Positions 47,727 through 55,715 of a stretch of 64,000 nucleotides of DNA are shown here, piece after piece. Both the position numbers and the translations under genes were made by a program. How positions within the stretch are numbered: position 1 is the first letter of the stretch; the number at the start of each line of letters is the position of its first letter. Below the pieces are notes generated by a model. That model searched no databases, had not been told where the DNA came from, and worked only from the letters and a program-made list of their open reading frames with translations. The stretch lies in NCBI RefSeq assembly GCF_015864945.1, contig NZ_JADYWF010000001.1, forward strand, positions 124,378-188,377, written 5' to 3'. The stretch is from Salinibacterium sp. NG253 (GTDB lineage: Bacteria; Actinomycetota; Actinomycetes; Actinomycetales; Microbacteriaceae).

Positions 47727-48710
47727 ATGTCGTACCTACTGCTCGTCTTACAATCTCCACTCATCCTGGCGACAATCGCTATCGTCATCTTCCTTTTCGC
47801 GAGGCGAGGGCGAACCGCCGAAACTGTCGTGCCCGGACGCAGTGCGTTCATGCGTTCAGTCGCAGTCACAGGTTCAGTCGCGGTATTGATCGTGCATCTC
47901 GCAGTCCAGTTCTTTCCGGTGCTCGACTTGGCGCAGCGTTACTTGTTGCCGAACTTGAATGTCGATTTCACCCCCGAGCCGTGGGCGTATGCGTGGTGGC
48001 GCTATCCGCTGCCGTTGATCGTCGCGGTCGTGGTGCTGACCATAGTCACGGTGCGTGTTACACGCGAGCCCGTGGTGGTGGAGGCGCCGGTGTTGTCAAT
48101 GAAGCCGCGTGGGTGGACGAGTTTCGCCAGTCGCAAAGAGCTCGCAAGCGCAGCCAGCGTTCTCGGTGCGCTCGTGAGCGTCTCGCTATTTGCCGGAGTG
48201 CACTCGATCACCGACAGATTCGGGCTGCATACTTTGGTCAGCGGGCCGCGACCGATCGGCGTCACCGATGCTTCCTGGGATGAGTACGGAGCCAGCACAT
48301 TTTACGGCTGGGCTTACTCCGTCCCAGTGATGATTCTCGCTGTGGTGCTCGCTGCTCAGGTGTGGTGGGTCTTGCGCACCATTTCGGTTCGCCCATTCGC
48401 CAGCCCCGAATCCGTCACTGCGGAAACTCGCGAGCGTACGCGCTCCGCCTCTATCGTTCTTCGACTTTTTATCGCGACGGTCTTACTTCCGCTGGGCGGC
48501 GCCCTCCTTCTCATCGGTCAAACTGCGATGTATCCCAGCGTGATCTCGGTGGATTCCGCCGATTACTTTGTACCGTTGGGCTATGCATCTTTCGCCGGGC
48601 CGATCGCTGTCGCTGGCGCAGTGCTGCAGGGGGCCGCATTGCTCATGCTTGTGGCAGGGATTCAGGGCAAGCGGTCGCGTGTGTCTTCTCCGGAGTTGGT
48701 GCGCTCGTGA
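47727..48710 (+). CDS. Multi-span membrane protein (GntR operon)
   Basis: 327 residues with about eight hydrophobic segments and a short cytoplasmic tail. ATG 47727 has AAAGGAG 6 bases upstream. No conserved family motif recognised; conserved-looking features are FFPVLDLAQRYLLPNLNVDF and a YGASTFYGWAYSVPV segment. It is followed at once by a YtrA-type repressor, the usual partner of ABC-transporter or membrane operons induced by wall-active agents. No ATPase is present, so an active pump is not shown. Confidence 0.73.
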   Translation: MSYLLLVLQSPLILATIAIVIFLFARRGRTAETVVPGRSAFMRSVAVTGSVAVLIVHLAVQFFPVLDLAQRYLLPNLNVDFTPEPWAYAWWRYPLPLIVAVVVLTIVTVRVTREPVVVEAPVLSMKPRGWTSFASRKELASAASVLGALVSVSLFAGVHSITDRFGLHTLVSGPRPIGVTDASWDEYGASTFYGWAYSVPVMILAVVLAAQVWWVLRTISVRPFASPESVTAETRERTRSASIVLRLFIATVLLPLGGALLLIGQTAMYPSVISVDSADYFVPLGYASFAGPIAVAGAVLQGAALLMLVAGIQGKRSRVSSPELVRS

Positions 48711-49033
48711 CCGACGCCAACGAAATCTACGAGCAGTTCCGCGGGATGATCGTGTCGGGTCAGGTCGGCAGCGGCGAGCGACTCCCCACGGTGAGGCAGG
48801 TCGCGAGTGATCTTGGGGTCGCCAACGGAACTGCTGCGAAGGCGTACAAGATGCTTGAAGCTGATGGGCTCGTCTACTCGCGCACGGGTGCTGGCACCCG
48901 CGTCTCGGAAGGCGCATCCGTGTTGCCCGGGTCGATCGTGTCTCGAATTCGTGAACTGGTCTTCGAGGCGAAGGGGCATGAGGTTCGCGAGGAGGATGTG
49001 GTCACCGCGATCCGTCGAGCCTGGAATTCCTGA
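48707..49033 (+). CDS. GntR-family regulator, YtrA-like
   Basis: 108-residue repressor from the GTG at 48707, which overlaps the upstream TGA (GTGA). Winged helix: EIYEQFRGMIVSGQVGSGE, LPTVRQVASDLGVANGTAAK, AYKMLEADGLVYSRTGAGT. A C-terminal dimerisation stretch of only about 35 residues is typical of the YtrA subfamily. It probably represses its own operon at 47688-47711. Confidence 0.88.
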   Translation: MTDANEIYEQFRGMIVSGQVGSGERLPTVRQVASDLGVANGTAAKAYKMLEADGLVYSRTGAGTRVSEGASVLPGSIVSRIRELVFEAKGHEVREEDVVTAIRRAWNS

Positions 49034-49062
49034 CGCTTGTGGACTGCTGGTGCGGCCGACGC

Positions 49063-50052
49063 TCAGTGCTCGTGCGACGGCACGGGCGCAGGGTCGCCGA
49101 CGTAGCATCCGACCGTGAACGGAAACTCAATCGTGGCGCTGTAGTGATACATCTCCTGCTCAACACCGTCGAAGAGCACAGTGCTGGTGCGCCCGTGGCA
49201 TTCGTCGAGGTCGGCGTTGGTGGGCAGGTTTCCCGCGGAGTCGCGCTCAACATAAATCCCGAAGCCATCGAGGGCGTACCCGACTAGGGTCGAGCCCGTG
49301 TCAGGGGCAGCGTCCAAGAGGCATGACGGCACACCGTGGTAGTGGTAATAATCGCCGCCATCCGGATGCCCGTCACAGAGGTCTTGCGTCTCGTGCGCTA
49401 CCGCGTCGCCTCCCGAAGCATCCACTGCGTTGTAGAGGTAGACGCCGTTCTTCAGCACGCCGACGGCACCCATCGCAACACAGCTCGGCTCGTCCGCGAC
49501 AGCCGGAGCGGCGGTGAGGGTGAGCTCGACAAGCTTCTCCTCAATCTCATTGGGGTTGCGGTCAAATTCCTTCGCCGGATCGGTGTCCGCGATGGGGAAG
49601 GTGCCCGTCATTTGCTCGGTCGGCAAGTTCGCGGTGAGGATAGTACGAGTGTCATGAACGATCTCTTCGTCATAGTAGGCCTGGGGCCACGAAACTTCGC
49701 CTTCGACGATCGCCTTGGTCGTGGAATCCCACGTGCCAGTGTCGTAATCGATCCACGGTCCGCCGTTTATTGGCCCGCGACCGCTGAAGTCTGTTTTGCA
49801 GGAGTACAGATAGTCGACTGCGGGGGAGGTGGAGGTTTGGTCATCGCCGAGCGGAATCGCGGTGACATCGATGACGCCCGACCACGCATCCGGAATATCG
49901 ATCGCGGACGCTGCGGTAGTTGGCTCGGCGCTGGGCGTGGCACTCACCGTTGCGGTGGACTCTGAGGCACCGGTCGCACACGCCGTGAGAAGGAGAACCC
50001 CGCCCAGTGACGCGGCAAGTGCTGTGCGTGTGATTGTCAACGAAGTGATCAT
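49063..50052 (-). CDS. YHYH-domain lipoprotein (second copy)
   Basis: 329 residues from ATG 50052 (GGGAGC upstream). Signal peptide with lipobox LLLTAC, then a linker, a first half (VDYLYSCKTDFSGRGPINGG), and the YHYH domain with ALDGFGIYVERD and the motif DYYHYHGVPSCLLD. C-terminal His-containing tail. Function unknown, but the domain recurs with the 37266 gene. It is divergent from the big LTD wall protein; the 225-base gap between starts (50053-50277) must hold both promoters, and I cannot assign them confidently. Confidence 0.87.
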   Translation of the reverse strand: MITSLTITRTALAASLGGVLLLTACATGASESTATVSATPSAEPTTAASAIDIPDAWSGVIDVTAIPLGDDQTSTSPAVDYLYSCKTDFSGRGPINGGPWIDYDTGTWDSTTKAIVEGEVSWPQAYYDEEIVHDTRTILTANLPTEQMTGTFPIADTDPAKEFDRNPNEIEEKLVELTLTAAPAVADEPSCVAMGAVGVLKNGVYLYNAVDASGGDAVAHETQDLCDGHPDGGDYYHYHGVPSCLLDAAPDTGSTLVGYALDGFGIYVERDSAGNLPTNADLDECHGRTSTVLFDGVEQEMYHYSATIEFPFTVGCYVGDPAPVPSHEH

Positions 50053-50277
50053 GACTGATGCTCCCAGAAGATCTAGACCGCGCGGATGATGACCGCGAGC
50101 GTCGCCGATACTAGCGGATAGGTCTATGACAGCTTCATAGAAAAGGTCTTCGCATTGCGCGGCGCGACCACAATCCCGTCTACTCCCGTTCACCTAGGGT
50201 TCACGCCACTGCCCGAGACTGCGCACGTCCGTTCTCCCGGCCGGGCACTTTCATTCCAGCCTCGAAAGGGCACTCCC

Positions 50278-53200
50278 ATGCGCAGACGGCCCCTTGCCGC
50301 CCTCCTCACTTCTTTGGCTCTCGCAGCGCCGCTAGTGATAACGTCCGCTGGCCTCGCGACCACCGTGGCCAACGCTGCTGAACTGCCGAGCATCCTCATC
50401 AACGAAGTCGAGTCGAACGGTGATGAATTCGACTGGGTCGAGCTTCTTAACACTGGAGCAGCCGCGGTGGATGTCTCTGGCTGGATCATGAAAGACGACA
50501 ACGACTCCCGCACGCTGACCCTTCCTGCGGGCTCGACGATAGCTCCGGGGGAGTACTTCGTCGTCGACGTTAACGACGACGCCATCGACGGCAACTTCGG
50601 ACTCGGCGGCACGGACATGGCCCGTGTCTATCTGGCTGACGGTGCGACCCTCGTCGCGTCCTACGAGTGGGATGGCCACGCTTCCGTCACCTACGGTCGC
50701 TGCGCGAACGGGCTGGGGGAGTTCCGCGACACCGTGGCTTCGACGAAGGGCGCGGCCAACGCCTGCGAGGTTACCGCCGAGGCAGCAGTCCGCATCAATG
50801 AAGTCGAGTCAAGCGCTGCAGAAGACGACTGGATCGAACTCACCAACATCTCTGACTTTACTGTCGACGTCTCAGGGCTGGTGCTCAAGGATGACAACGA
50901 CAGCCGCACCGACGCAATCCCGAGCGGGACGACGATCGAACCAGGCGCCTTCTTTGCCTTCGAGCCATCGTTCGGCTTGGGCGGTGCAGATGTCGCGCGT
51001 GTCTTCGAAGTCGACGGTACGACCGTGATCGACAGCTACGGCTGGTCGGCACATGCGAGCACGAGTTACGGCCGCTGCCCTGATGGGATTGGCGAGTTCG
51101 CAACAACGAACACCACGACCAAGGGCGCCGCCAACGATTGTGTTGCCGCTGAGCTCCCGAATGTTCGCATCAACGAAATTGAGTCAAACGGCGACGCGAC
51201 AGATTGGGTCGAGCTCTTCAATAGTGGCAGCAGTGCTGTCGACATCTCCGGCTGGATCGTGCAAGACAACGACGATAGTCATGTCGCAGCTATTCCGCTT
51301 GGCACTTCGATCGCGGCTGGCGACTACTACGTCTTTGACCAGCCCGCTTTGAGCTTCGGGCTTGGCTCAGACGACTCCGTGCGCGTGTTCGCTGCGGACG
51401 GCTTCACGCTTATTGATTCACGCAGCTGGAGCGGTCACTCGGCGACGACGCTCGGCGTCTGCGGGTCCGGCTTTGGCGATACGACTAGCTCGACTAAGGG
51501 CTCTGCGAACGATTGTAGTGCGCCGATCCGCATCAACGAGGTCGAATCGAACGGGGACACGAGCGACTGGGTCGAACTGAAAAACAACGGCTCCGATGCA
51601 GTGGATGTCTCGGGCTTCGTTCTCAAGGACGACAACGACTCGCACGCCCTCACGATCGATGCCGGCTCAACAATTGCCGCTGGCAACTACCTCGTTGTTG
51701 AGACGGATGCTGAGTTTGGACTCGGCGGAGCAGACTCCGCGCGGCTCTTCAGCGCTGACGGCGTGACGCTGGTTGACGGCTACGAATGGACTGCGCACGC
51801 GGCAACAACCTACGCACGGTGCCCCGATGGAACCGGTGACTTCGAGACCTCGAAGGCCTCGACTAGGGGCGCAGCAAACAGCTGTGTCGGCGAACTCGAA
51901 ACCTCGCCGTGGCCCGGTGGGTCTGCGATCTCCACAGTCAACGAGATGGACGAATTTAGCGACAACATGAGTGGCCTCGCGTTTGAGTCCGCCACCACGG
52001 GTGATGTGCTGTGGGCGGCCAAGAATGGGCCCGGAGCACTCTACAAGCTCGTCTTTGACGGAACCAACTGGGTGCCCGAGACGTCGAACTCCTGGAACGA
52101 CGGAAAGCTGCTGCACTATGCCAGTGGCACCGGTGACGTGGATGCCGAAGGTGTGGCGTTGACATCGGCAGGAGCATCCGGGGGAGTCTTCATCGCGAGC
52201 GAGCGGGATAACTCCAACAGTGGTGTCAGTCGTCCGACGATTCTTCGCTACGACGTGTCGGGCGCCGCATCCGAATTGACGGCAAGCCAGGAGTGGAATC
52301 TCACCGCTGACCTCCCGGTCATCGCTGCGAACTCGGGACTCGAGGGCATTGCTTGGATTCCCGACAGCTACCTCGTGGCCGAAGGCTTCGTCGATGAGAA
52401 CACAGGAACCCTCTACGACCCGAGCACTTATGCGGGCCACGGCGACGGACTGTTCTTCGTCGGCCTCGAGGCTAACGGAACGATTTACGCCTATGCGCTC
52501 GATCAGAGTTCAGGTTCGTTTGACCGTGTAGCGACAATCGAGAGTGGCTTCGTCAGTGTCATGGAGCTCGAGTTCGATCCCACGCTCGGTGCACTCTGGG
52601 CCATCTGCGACGACACCTGCGAAGGTCGAAGCGCGCTTCTCGAGATTGCCCAGACCGGTGCAACCAACGGCTCATTCGACGTCGCCACCGTCTTCGAACG
52701 CCCCACCGGGATGCCCAATCTCAACAACGAGGGCTTCGCTATCGTGCCGCAGTCAGAGTGTGTCTCTGGCTCGAAAGCGGTGTACTGGTCGGATGACTCG
52801 AACACCGACGGCATCGCGCTGCGGGCGGGCACCATCGACTGCACGGTGACGACGGACCCCACGGACCCCACGGATCCGACAGACCCAACAGACCCGACCG
52901 ATCCAGCCACGCCGACTGCACCGGTGGCTGTACCGGAGGCAAGCCTGATCGACGGAAATCGCGGTTCGGTCTCGGCCCCGCCGAGCGCTAGCCCGGGGGA
53001 AACCATCACGATCAACGTGGGCACGTCGCATGCGGGCAGTGTCGTGAACATCTGGATCTATTCCACGCCGACTCTGTTGGGATCGCCAACTGTCAGCGCC
53101 GCCGGAACTGTCTCAGCAACCATTCCTTCGACTCTCACACCGGGCCTCCACCGCTTGGTGGTGACCGCAGCGGATGGCTCAGTGATCGGTTGGGCGAACA

Positions 53201-53340
53201 TCACGATCACCGCACTCGAGTCTGGTTCGCTCGCGTTTACTGGTTCAGGATCAGCGTTGCCGATTCAGCTGTCGTTGATGCTGCTCGTCGCTGGCCTCTC
53301 GATGGTTATGATTCGTCGCCGCGAGAAGCTACTTAGCTAG
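50278..53340 (+). CDS. Cell-wall protein: four lamin-tail domains, phytase-like domain, LAFTG signal
   Basis: 1020 residues from ATG 50278. Signal peptide (residues 1-34), then four lamin-tail (LTD) domains starting near 50395, 50790, 51165 and 51525, each with INEVESNGD..DWVEL, VDVSG and STKGAAN. A beta-propeller-like 'esterase-like activity of phytase' region covers about 540-855 (MSGLAFESATTGDVLWA, AEGVALTSAGASGG). A TDP x6 linker follows (52852-52905), then an Ig-like domain and a C-terminal sorting signal LAFTG (985-989), hydrophobic helix and RRREK tail. LAxTG is the class E sortase signal. Likely surface-anchored and acting on phosphate or nucleic-acid-like polymers; that is inference. 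Confidence 0.88.
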   Translation: MRRRPLAALLTSLALAAPLVITSAGLATTVANAAELPSILINEVESNGDEFDWVELLNTGAAAVDVSGWIMKDDNDSRTLTLPAGSTIAPGEYFVVDVNDDAIDGNFGLGGTDMARVYLADGATLVASYEWDGHASVTYGRCANGLGEFRDTVASTKGAANACEVTAEAAVRINEVESSAAEDDWIELTNISDFTVDVSGLVLKDDNDSRTDAIPSGTTIEPGAFFAFEPSFGLGGADVARVFEVDGTTVIDSYGWSAHASTSYGRCPDGIGEFATTNTTTKGAANDCVAAELPNVRINEIESNGDATDWVELFNSGSSAVDISGWIVQDNDDSHVAAIPLGTSIAAGDYYVFDQPALSFGLGSDDSVRVFAADGFTLIDSRSWSGHSATTLGVCGSGFGDTTSSTKGSANDCSAPIRINEVESNGDTSDWVELKNNGSDAVDVSGFVLKDDNDSHALTIDAGSTIAAGNYLVVETDAEFGLGGADSARLFSADGVTLVDGYEWTAHAATTYARCPDGTGDFETSKASTRGAANSCVGELETSPWPGGSAISTVNEMDEFSDNMSGLAFESATTGDVLWAAKNGPGALYKLVFDGTNWVPETSNSWNDGKLLHYASGTGDVDAEGVALTSAGASGGVFIASERDNSNSGVSRPTILRYDVSGAASELTASQEWNLTADLPVIAANSGLEGIAWIPDSYLVAEGFVDENTGTLYDPSTYAGHGDGLFFVGLEANGTIYAYALDQSSGSFDRVATIESGFVSVMELEFDPTLGALWAICDDTCEGRSALLEIAQTGATNGSFDVATVFERPTGMPNLNNEGFAIVPQSECVSGSKAVYWSDDSNTDGIALRAGTIDCTVTTDPTDPTDPTDPTDPTDPATPTAPVAVPEASLIDGNRGSVSAPPSASPGETITINVGTSHAGSVVNIWIYSTPTLLGSPTVSAAGTVSATIPSTLTPGLHRLVVTAADGSVIGWANITITALESGSLAFTGSGSALPIQLSLMLLVAGLSMVMIRRREKLLS
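52852..52905 (+). repeat. 9-bp tandem repeat coding a Thr-Asp-Pro linker
   Basis: Six units based on ACGGACCCC, giving (TDP)6 between the phytase-like and C-terminal domains. Prone to copy-number change. Confidence 0.8.
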
Positions 53341-53354
53341 CCCCATCACGCAGG

Positions 53355-53386
53355 AAGGAGGTGTCGCACACAGCGGCACCTCCTTC
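53355..53386 (+). terminator. Intrinsic terminator after the LTD wall-protein gene
   Basis: Stem AAGGAGGTG-T-CG / CG-G-CACCTCCTT with a 7-base loop, 14 bases after the stop; a short TTC follows. Bases 53387-53526 hold the presumed promoter of the next small gene. Confidence 0.8.
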
Positions 53387-53526
53387 GTCATAGTGGGGAG
53401 TTAACGCGAGATCGTCGCACGGCCCAGCACGAAATCGCGCTTGTCTCCGGCGCCAGCGAGGCGTTCAATAGACACAGACGCGTGAGGTCGCTCATGCGCA
53501 ATCGCTCAACCTAGGAAGGCTGCACC

Positions 53527-53742
53527 ATGAAGTCAGATTCCACCACATCCGGATTTGAGTATCCGGATGACGCAATTGATGCCGATGAGCTCGTTACGAA
53601 CGATGCGGTCGCGGGCGAGCCAGTAGTTCCTTTTGCCGAGAGCGGTGCGCCCGAAGGATCCGAGCTCCACGAGGTGTCTCCGGTTTATGACGAACACGAA
53701 CTCAATTCGGAGGATGGTCCCGAGAACTTGGACGAAGAATAG
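53527..53742 (+). CDS. 71-residue acidic protein
   Basis: Very acidic, soluble, low-complexity protein (DDAIDADELVTNDAV; C-terminus EDGPENLDEE). ATG 53527 follows AGGAAGG. No signal peptide or membrane segment. Looks like the small acidic hypotheticals common in Microbacteriaceae; function unknown. Confidence 0.72.
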   Translation: MKSDSTTSGFEYPDDAIDADELVTNDAVAGEPVVPFAESGAPEGSELHEVSPVYDEHELNSEDGPENLDEE

Positions 53743-53793
53743 TTCGACACAATCTGACGACGGGTGGCGCAGCACCCAACGAATACGAGACTC

Positions 53794-53839
53794 GCCGTGA
53801 TCCGCAACTCAGAAAGTTGAGGCGGCACGGCGGGTTTTT
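53794..53839 (+). terminator. Intrinsic terminator after the acidic protein
   Basis: Interrupted stem: GCCGTG/CACGGC, CCG/CGG, CAACT/AGTTG with small internal loops, then TTTTT at 53835-53839. The 473-base stretch 53743-54215 holds this terminator and a small reading frame; nothing else is evident. Confidence 0.7.
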
Positions 53840-53971
53840 CGCACAAGCAGCACAATTGTGAGTCTGATAAAAGCCCGAGACTTGCACAACTCTCAGGCAT
53901 AAGGAGTAACGTTTATGTTGTTGCTCTAGTCCTCGGCAGCGAATATCTTTCGCTCTCGTCTGAGGATTATC

Positions 53972-54163
53972 ATGACCGCAACATTCACCCTTAAAGCCAC
54001 ACCACTTCGCATCGTTACTCTCACCGAGTCTGCGAAAGCATCGCACGGAGTTCTTCCCGTCGCGGCAGCGGCCACAGTCCTGCTGCCAACACCAATCGGC
54101 CTTGACGTGCTGAGTGACTCTTCCTCGCGCGCCCGGCCCGCCTTAGTTTCCGCGGCGTCGTAA
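53972..54163 (+). CDS. Possible 63-residue protein
   Basis: Short frame with a good GAGGA ribosome site six bases before the ATG. Sequence MTATFTLKATPLRIVTL, then a hydrophobic stretch VLPVAAAATVLLPTPIGL and a Ser/Arg tail. It ends 52 bases before the aldehyde dehydrogenase. Could be a leader peptide or a small membrane protein. No family recognised; coding status uncertain. Confidence 0.4.
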   Translation: MTATFTLKATPLRIVTLTESAKASHGVLPVAAAATVLLPTPIGLDVLSDSSSRARPALVSAAS

Positions 54164-54215
54164 ACCGCAGATTCCCCTGCCCGAAAAATATCAACCAACG
54201 AAAGGATCCCCCAGA

Positions 54216-55607
54216 ATGGCCTACCAAACGATCAACCCGTATACGAATGAAGTGGTCGCAACGTTCCCCGATGCGACCGTGCAAGAGGTCGACGAGGCAA
54301 TCGCTGCAGCCCACGAAACGTTTTTGTCCTGGCGTGAAACGGCGTACTCGACTCGGATGGAGGTGCTCGCCAAAGCAGCGAAACTGCTGCGCGCGGATAA
54401 GCGTCGTTACGCAGAACTGCTCACCCTGGAGATGGGAAAGGTGATCGCCGAGGCCGAAGCTGAGGTAGATCTGTCGGCGGACATCCTCGAGTACTACGCC
54501 GAGCGCGGGGGAGCGCTGCTCGAGACCGAAAAGGTTCCCGTGGAATACGCCGCCGAGGGCGAAGTTGAGATCGTCAACCAACCGCTCGGCGTTCTGCTCA
54601 CGATCGAACCGTGGAACTTCCCTTACTACCAAGTCGTGCGGGTTGCGGCTCCCCAGCTCGTCGCAGGCAACACCATCCTGTTGAAGCACGCGAGCAACGT
54701 GCCGCAGTCGGCGGCCGTGTTCGACGACCTGTTTGCACGCGCCGGCCTTCCCGCCGGCGGGTTCAAGAACCTGTACCTTCCCCACAACCTCACTCAGCAC
54801 GTCATTGACGATCCCCGCGTGCGTGGCGTAGCCCTTACCGGTAGTGAGGAAGCGGGCTCCATCATTGCTGCCTACGCAGCCAAAGCGGTAAAGAAGAGCA
54901 CGCTCGAGCTTGGCGGCTCTGACGCATTCGTCGTTCTCAAGGACGCCGATATGGATAAGACAGTGGAATGGGCGGTCTTTGGTCGCCACTGGAACGCTGG
55001 CCAGGTCTGCGTCTCGGCGAAGCGAATGATCGTCGTTGATGACGTGTACGACGAGTTCCTCGAGAAGTTCCGTGCCGGCGTCTCTGCGTTGAAGGCTGGC
55101 GACCCGATGGATCCCACGACGGCCCTTGCGCCGCTTTCGTCCCAGGCCGCCGCAGACAAGCTTGCGGGTCAAGTCAAGGACGCGATCGCTGGGGGAGCTA
55201 AGGCTGAAACTCTCGGCGACCCCGTGCCGTCGACTGGAGCTTTCTACCAGCCGACGATTCTGACCGAGATCGACTCGAAGAATCCTTCGTACTACCAAGA
55301 GTTCTTCGGCCCGGTTTCGATTGTCATCCGCGTCAAGGACGAAGCCGAAGCGATCGCGGTCGCCAACGACTCGCCGTTCGGCCTTGGTGGTTCTGTGTTC
55401 ACGCGAGACACCGTGAATGGTGAAAAGGTGGCCAGGAAGATCGACACGGGGATGGTCTATGTGAATCACCCGACGATGGTGAAGGCTGACATTCCGTTTG
55501 GCGGTGTCAAGCACTCTGGTTACGGCCACGAACTGACCAACCTCGGTATTCAAGAATTCGTCAACAAAAAGGTCATCGACGTCGTGGATATCAACGCGGC
55601 GTTCTAA
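54216..55607 (+). CDS. Aldehyde dehydrogenase, succinate-semialdehyde type
   Basis: 463-residue NAD(P)-dependent ALDH. Catalytic Cys in FGRHWNAGQVCVSAKRM, general-base Glu in LELGGSDAFVVL, NAD motif TGSEEAGSIIAAYA, and conserved PWNFPYYQVVRVAAP. The short N-terminus and these motifs resemble GabD-type/YneI succinate-semialdehyde dehydrogenases. ATG 54216 has AAAGGA upstream. It precedes an alcohol dehydrogenase, so the pair could turn an alcohol into an acid, although a strong terminator separates them. Confidence 0.88.
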   Translation: MAYQTINPYTNEVVATFPDATVQEVDEAIAAAHETFLSWRETAYSTRMEVLAKAAKLLRADKRRYAELLTLEMGKVIAEAEAEVDLSADILEYYAERGGALLETEKVPVEYAAEGEVEIVNQPLGVLLTIEPWNFPYYQVVRVAAPQLVAGNTILLKHASNVPQSAAVFDDLFARAGLPAGGFKNLYLPHNLTQHVIDDPRVRGVALTGSEEAGSIIAAYAAKAVKKSTLELGGSDAFVVLKDADMDKTVEWAVFGRHWNAGQVCVSAKRMIVVDDVYDEFLEKFRAGVSALKAGDPMDPTTALAPLSSQAAADKLAGQVKDAIAGGAKAETLGDPVPSTGAFYQPTILTEIDSKNPSYYQEFFGPVSIVIRVKDEAEAIAVANDSPFGLGGSVFTRDTVNGEKVARKIDTGMVYVNHPTMVKADIPFGGVKHSGYGHELTNLGIQEFVNKKVIDVVDINAAF

Positions 55608-55617
55608 TCCTTACCTT

Positions 55618-55653
55618 GGATGGCCAGCCCCCGGCCCCGGGGGCTGGCCATCC
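55618..55653 (+). terminator. Strong terminator after the aldehyde dehydrogenase
   Basis: Perfect 15-bp GC-rich stem (arms GGATGGCCAGCCCCC and GGGGGCTGGCCATCC, loop GGCCCC), 10 bases after the stop. No T-run, so it may work as a mRNA-end or Rho-assisted structure. Confidence 0.7.
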
Positions 55654-55662
55654 GGTCAAGCG

Positions 55663-55690
55663 AGTGGGACACGTGTGCACGTGTCCCACT
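55663..55690. promoter_or_regulatory. 28-bp palindrome before the alcohol dehydrogenase gene
   Basis: Perfect 13-bp arms AGTGGGACACGTG and CACGTGTCCCACT around TG, ending 25 bases before the start codon. The GGGACA/TGTCCC core suggests a dimeric regulator site. Placed right after the terminator hairpin, it is a separate element. Confidence 0.75.
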
Positions 55691-55715
55691 CTGAGTCGCG
55701 AAGTGGGAGCATCCA

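Noticed and set aside
47702-48283. 193-residue frame overlapping the 327-residue membrane protein gene
   Set aside because: Frame +1 shadow, Arg-rich; the membrane protein frame has the ribosome site and stop/start overlap with gntR.
53355-53386. Shine-Dalgarno-like AAGGAGG used by a downstream gene
   Set aside because: It is one arm of a perfect hairpin and no start codon follows at a useful distance.
55618-55690. Insertion-sequence ends or transposon remnant
   Set aside because: The two dyads have different sequences, no transposase is present, and no target duplication is visible.
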